Assembly (NCBI RefSeq): GCF_016107305.1 | Contig: NZ_RCVR01000004.1 | Coordinates: 62,001 to 126,000 of the forward strand | Source of the DNA: Roseomonas sp. KE2513 | GTDB taxonomy: Bacteria > Pseudomonadota > Alphaproteobacteria > Acetobacterales > Acetobacteraceae | DNA length: 64,000 bases | Reading direction: 5' to 3' | Shown: piece by piece, positions 60,575-64,000 of the stretch | Layout of the letters: each line of letters opens with the position of its first letter | How positions within the stretch are numbered: position 1 is the stretch's first letter | Translations under genes and position numbers: made by a program | The notes under the pieces: model-generated | What the model was told of the DNA's origin: nothing | The model's input: the letters and a program-made list of their open reading frames with translations, nothing else | Databases searched by the model: none

Positions 60575-61390
60575 TCAGGGCAGCACTTGTGCAGGTGCAG
60601 GTGTCGTGCTTCGGCGGGACCGGAAGAAGGATAGCTTTCGCTCCTCCGTCCAGGACACCAATTCGAACCGCCCGTCCATGTGCTCGACCAGTGCCGTGCA
60701 GCTCTCTACCCAGTCGCCGTCATTCATGTAGAGCACCCCGCCGATCGAGCGCATCTCCGCGTGATGGATGTGCCCGCAGATCACCCCATCCATGTCGCGC
60801 CGGCGTGCCTCGTTCGCGAGGGCCTCCTCGTAGCGGTCTATGGCCTTCACCGCCCCTTTTACCTGACGCTTCAGCCATTGTGACAGGGACCAGTAGGGAT
60901 AGCCCAGCCGCCTCCGCGCCAGATTCAGCAGGCGATTGAGTTCGAGCGCCGCGTCATAGGCCCAGTCCCCTAGCAGAGCGAGGAACTTTGCATAGCGCAC
61001 GACGCTGTCGAAGGCATCGCCGTGTATTACCAGTAGCCGGCGCCCGTCCGGCGTGACGTGCACGGCCTCGGCCGAAAGGCGGACCCCGGCCACCTCCAGG
61101 CCGAGCCAGTCGCGGAACTTCTCGTCGTGGTTCCCGGGAATGTAGGTGACCGTCGCTCCCCTCCGCGCATGCCGCAGCACGAGCCGGATCACCTCGTCAT
61201 GATGCGCGTCCCAGTACCAAGACTTGCGCAGCCTCCACCCGTCCACGATATCGCCGACAAGATAGAGATGGCTGCACTCGATTGAGCGGAGGAAGTCGGC
61301 GACAAAGTCTGCCCGGCAGCCCTTCGTGCCGAGATGCAGGTCGGAGATGAAGACACTGCGATATCGCCGGGGACTCTCGGTATGGTGCAT
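60575..61390 (-). CDS. Metallophosphoesterase, LpxH/PlcP-like
   Basis: 271-residue calcineurin-fold phosphoesterase (COG2908 type). Metal ligands appear in FISDLHLGTKG, YLVGDIVDGW, YIPGNHDEKF, LLVIHGDAFD and ICGHIHHAEMR. The subgroup includes UDP-2,3-diacylglucosamine hydrolases and PlcP, the phospholipase C that removes phosphocholine from membrane lipids under phosphate starvation. The insert YWSLSQWLKRQVKGAVKAIDRYEEALANEARRR and a lipid-GT neighbour favour PlcP-like function (inference). An AGGA site precedes ATG 61390 by 7 bp. Confidence 0.88.
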   Translation of the reverse strand: MHHTESPRRYRSVFISDLHLGTKGCRADFVADFLRSIECSHLYLVGDIVDGWRLRKSWYWDAHHDEVIRLVLRHARRGATVTYIPGNHDEKFRDWLGLEVAGVRLSAEAVHVTPDGRRLLVIHGDAFDSVVRYAKFLALLGDWAYDAALELNRLLNLARRRLGYPYWSLSQWLKRQVKGAVKAIDRYEEALANEARRRDMDGVICGHIHHAEMRSIGGVLYMNDGDWVESCTALVEHMDGRFELVSWTEERKLSFFRSRRSTTPAPAQVLP

Positions 61391-61716
61391 GAGGATTCCT
61401 GCGACCCGTTCGGGCGTGGGGTAGCCCAGCCCCCTGCTGCAGGACGTGAAGCTTATTTGATTTCTCTCCGTGCCGGTTATTACCGGGTGTCTCTCCAGGC
61501 AAGGCGCGTGAGCGTGTCGGCAACGCCCACGAGGGCCACGAGCGTGAACCCTCCGTTCAGGCCGCAGTAACGGGCCAGCCCGCGGTCGCTACCCTGGCCT
61601 AGGTGCGCTCCCTTCCGCACGTTATTCATTACCGGTCCTGCGCGCGCCGGCCCCGGCGGCCTCCGCGAGGAAGCGCGCCGCGCATCCCTCTGCCAACGCC
61701 GGCGATGGTCTCTGGC
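61391..61716. other. 326-bp intergenic region
   Basis: Lies between the metallophosphoesterase start and the stop of the pqiC-like gene. A small CCGGT-TATT-ACCGG hairpin occurs near 61472. I see no supported gene or RNA. Confidence 0.5.
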
Positions 61717-62295
61717 CTACCGGCCCACTGCCATTCCAGCAATCGCGTCGGCGAGCCCGCCCAGCGCGTCGCTCATCGCCGCCACCATCGCCGCCGTATC
61801 CGGCCCGGCCGGCAGGGCGCCCAGGCGGACGATGCGGGTGTCCCGTCGATTACGCGCCGCTCGCCGGCGTACGCTCACCTGGGCAACCAGCTCCACCCGT
61901 CCTGCCTCCCCCGCCTCGAAGCGCTGGATATCCACCTCCACCACGACTTCGCCCTCGGCCCGCAGCGCACCACCCTCAGTGGCGACCGTCATGCCGGGCA
62001 GGCGGAGCGTCAGGTCCTCGCTAAGGACGCTGCCGATGAGGTCACCGAGCGGCTCCGCCCAGCGCTCGTTCGGCAAAGAGCGCAGCCGCGGTCCCTCTCC
62101 CGCCCGCACGATTTCTGGCCGGTCGAGATAACCCGGCACGCCAACCTGTCGCAGTTCCAGCAGCCCCGGCCCACCTGGGCGCTGCACACCCGGCCGTGGC
62201 AGCAGCCTGTAAAGGTTCGGCTCCGGCGAGGCGCAGCCTGTCGCGAGCAAGCCGAGCCCAAAAAGGACTAGGCGGCGATGCACCGCGCCGCTCAA
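61717..62295 (-). CDS. pqiC: ABC-type transport auxiliary lipoprotein (PqiC/YmbA-like)
   Basis: 192-residue predicted outer-membrane lipoprotein: signal peptide LVLFGLGLLATGC with lipobox, then the PqiC domain (PNLYRLLP, LPNERWAEPLGDLIGSVLSEDL). PqiC completes the PqiAB trans-envelope lipid transport route. It overlaps the pqiB-like gene by 4 bp. Confidence 0.9.
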   Translation of the reverse strand: MSGAVHRRLVLFGLGLLATGCASPEPNLYRLLPRPGVQRPGGPGLLELRQVGVPGYLDRPEIVRAGEGPRLRSLPNERWAEPLGDLIGSVLSEDLTLRLPGMTVATEGGALRAEGEVVVEVDIQRFEAGEAGRVELVAQVSVRRRAARNRRDTRIVRLGALPAGPDTAAMVAAMSDALGGLADAIAGMAVGR

Positions 62296-64000
62296 CGCTC
62301 GGTCGCCCTGTCGGTCCGTCCGCGCACCAGCGCCTCCGGGTGCCGGTCGAGGTAATCGGCGAGGAGCCGGATGGAGCGCGCGGTCTCGTTCGCGCGACCC
62401 AGCAGCCGCTCCAGCTCCCGGTTCACGACGGAGTCTCCCCCATAACCACGCTGGATCGAGGCCACCGCCGTGTTCGCCCTCCCGATCGCCTGGTCGAGAT
62501 TGGCGGCGATCCCCGGCAGCCGCCGCATGAGCGGCGTGAGACCCGCATCGGCGGATCGCACGAGCTCCTGCACCCCCTGCAGCGCGGAGGAGAGCGCCCC
62601 CACCGCCCCGCGCAACTCCGGCCCGCCGACCAGCCTGTTCACCGAGGCCAGCGTATCATTCAGATTGCGCGCGATCTCCTCCAGCGGCAGCCGCTCGATC
62701 TTGCCGGCGATCCCGCTCACCGCCCCCATGATGTCGCTGCCGCCGCCGAGAGTCGGCAGGACGATTGTCTCCCCTTCCATCTGCACCTCGGCCGGAGGGG
62801 CATCGGCCAGGAAATCGATGGAGACGAGCATCTGTCCCGTCAGCAGGCTTGCGCTCTGCAATTGTGCCCGCATTCCCTTGGCGACCATCCGCTGGGCGAA
62901 GACCAGAACCTCGTCCGCCGTGCCGCCCTGCTCCCGTCCGGCGGGAAACGAGATCCGGCTCGGCTCGATCGCGATCCGCACGGGCGTGAGGAAGACCTCG
63001 CGCGCGGCATCGAAGGCAAGTCCACGGTCCAGGACGGTGCCGACGCGCACGCCGCGCAGCTCCACCGGAGCCCCCGGCGAGAGCCCGTGCAGCGAGCCGT
63101 CAAAATAGAGAAGGAACTCCAGCCTTTCCCGCGAGGTGGCCGCGATAGCCGCCTCCAGGTCTTCGAAGAGCTGGAAGCGGGCGCCATCCCTCACCGGCGG
63201 CTGATCACGGAATTCGGGCGGCGTATCGAAAGCCACACCCCCCGAGAGCACGGCGCGAAGGCTTTCCAGTTGCAGCTTCACCCCTTCCGCCCCGACCCGC
63301 AGATCGACGCCCGAGGCGTTCCAGAAGCGCGATCCCTCCCTGAGGAACCGGTCATAAGGCGAGCGGACGAAGACCCGCAGCGTCACGCTGCCTTCAAAGC
63401 CGGGCGGGTCGTAGCCGAGCACCTCGCCCACCGCCACATCGTGGAAGATCACCGGCGAGCCCCGATCGAGAGAGCCGATCCGCCGCGCTTCCAGCGTGAA
63501 GACCCTCCCCGGCTCGTCGGAGCGCACGCCAGGCGGATCCTCGAGCCCCGCGAAGTCGCGCTTCGCTTCCCCCTCGCCGCGGCCAGGGTCGAACTCGATG
63601 TAGCTGCCCGAGACGATGGTCTCGAGGCCGGAGACGTTGCCGGCCGTCAGCCGTGGCCGCACCACCCAGAAGCGCGCGTGCTCCGTCAGGCGCCCCTCCA
63701 TCTCGGCGTTCATTCGGATGCCCACGCGCACGCGCTGCAGGTCTTCGCTTAACCGCACCGTCTCGACGGCCCCTACCGGCACCGCCTTGTAGCGGACCTG
63801 CGTCTGCCCGGCGGTCAGTCCGTCCGCGTTACGGAAGGTGACGGTCACCACCGGACCGCGATCCGACAGCGTCCGGTAGCCGAGGTAACCCGCAACGAAC
63901 AGCGCGACGACCGGTACCAGCCAGATGAAGGAAAGCCGGCGCCGCCGCGTGCGCGCCTCGGCCGGTTCCGGGAGCCCCGGCGCATCCCCCTGCCCGCTCA
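62292..64000 (-). CDS. pqiB: Intermembrane transport protein PqiB (MCE domains), start at window edge
   Basis: 569 codons are visible, and the first base of the start codon (reading NTG-AGC-GGG on the minus strand) lies just outside the window, so the gene is essentially complete. A cytoplasmic Arg-rich stub and one membrane helix (FIWLVPVVALFVAGYLGYRTL) precede MCE/MlaD domains (GLTAGQTQVRYKAVPVGAVETVRLS; GSPVIFHDVAVGEVLGYD; GAPVELRGVRVGTVLDRG). The C-terminal part is helical with LPGIAANLDQAIGRANTAVASIQ, as in PqiB needle proteins. A pqiA-like gene should lie immediately beyond the window edge. Confidence 0.93.
   Translation of the reverse strand, partial: SGQGDAPGLPEPAEARTRRRRLSFIWLVPVVALFVAGYLGYRTLSDRGPVVTVTFRNADGLTAGQTQVRYKAVPVGAVETVRLSEDLQRVRVGIRMNAEMEGRLTEHARFWVVRPRLTAGNVSGLETIVSGSYIEFDPGRGEGEAKRDFAGLEDPPGVRSDEPGRVFTLEARRIGSLDRGSPVIFHDVAVGEVLGYDPPGFEGSVTLRVFVRSPYDRFLREGSRFWNASGVDLRVGAEGVKLQLESLRAVLSGGVAFDTPPEFRDQPPVRDGARFQLFEDLEAAIAATSRERLEFLLYFDGSLHGLSPGAPVELRGVRVGTVLDRGLAFDAAREVFLTPVRIAIEPSRISFPAGREQGGTADEVLVFAQRMVAKGMRAQLQSASLLTGQMLVSIDFLADAPPAEVQMEGETIVLPTLGGGSDIMGAVSGIAGKIERLPLEEIARNLNDTLASVNRLVGGPELRGAVGALSSALQGVQELVRSADAGLTPLMRRLPGIAANLDQAIGRANTAVASIQRGYGGDSVVNRELERLLGRANETARSIRLLADYLDRHPEALVRGRTDRATER

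Noticed and set aside
1-64000. CRISPR arrays, rRNA genes, integrases or IS elements
   Set aside because: No regularly spaced repeats, rRNA-like sequence, transposase or integrase frames were seen; the group II intron is the only mobile element recognised.

Overview
The window is high-GC DNA from an alphaproteobacterium, most likely Acetobacteraceae (Roseomonas-like). This is inferred from a fused ispDF, the order dusB-ntrB-ntrC-ntrY-ntrX followed by hfq-hflX, leaderless high-GC operons with 1-4 nt overlaps, and orphan Bug-type solute receptors. No 16S or other decisive marker is present, so the genus is an inference.

Region 1 (1-22.1 kb) is core chromosome: the end of an acetoin-utilization/deacetylase-family gene, ispDF, dusB, the two nitrogen two-component systems ntrBC and ntrYX, a D-amino-acid aminotransferase, a HAD phosphatase, hfq, hflX and an inositol-phosphatase-like gene. 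A leftward run follows: mazG, a PhnP-like metallo-beta-lactamase, tatD, metG, holB, tmk, a PBP5-type carboxypeptidase, rlpA and mltB.

Region 2 (22.2-25.0 kb) is the most unusual part. A tRNA-Ser(UGA) gene is cut at the 3' edge of its anticodon loop by a 2,654-bp group II intron (GTGCG 5' end, 34-nt domain V, RT-maturase-HNH protein, a perfect 7-bp EBS1/IBS1 match). A second, complete tRNA-Ser(UGA) of different sequence lies inside the intron, directly upstream of the maturase. It looks like a carried replacement for the tRNA the intron interrupts.

Region 3 (25.1-30.4 kb) is catabolic/accessory: two amidohydrolases, two Bug-type periplasmic receptors and a family III CoA-transferase resembling 2-methylfumaryl-CoA isomerase.

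Region 4 (30.4-53.7 kb) is a phosphorus-scavenging island. It holds phnCDEE, a nine-gene leftward C-P lyase operon (phnF-M-G-H-I-J-K-L-N), a divergent pair (hexapeptide acyltransferase and NPP-type phosphodiesterase), a seven-gene operon joining a phosphonate-monoester-hydrolase-like sulfatase-fold enzyme to a complete DppBCDF-type importer with two receptors, and a CYTH-CHAD protein. Direct repeats with 11-bp periodicity resembling Pho boxes precede phnC, phnF and the hydrolase/importer operon.

Region 5 (53.8-61.4 kb) looks like a membrane-lipid island: GT4 glycosyltransferase, phosphatidylserine decarboxylase, class III aminotransferase, Mpo1-like membrane protein, PmtA-type methyltransferase, GT21 glycosyltransferase and a PlcP/LpxH-like metallophosphoesterase. 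Pho-box-like repeats again occur in the divergent pmtA/GT21 spacer. Together with region 4 this suggests one phosphate-starvation programme: scavenge organic P, then swap phospholipids for glycolipids. The right edge carries a pqiC-like lipoprotein and a PqiB-type MCE protein whose start codon runs one base off the window.
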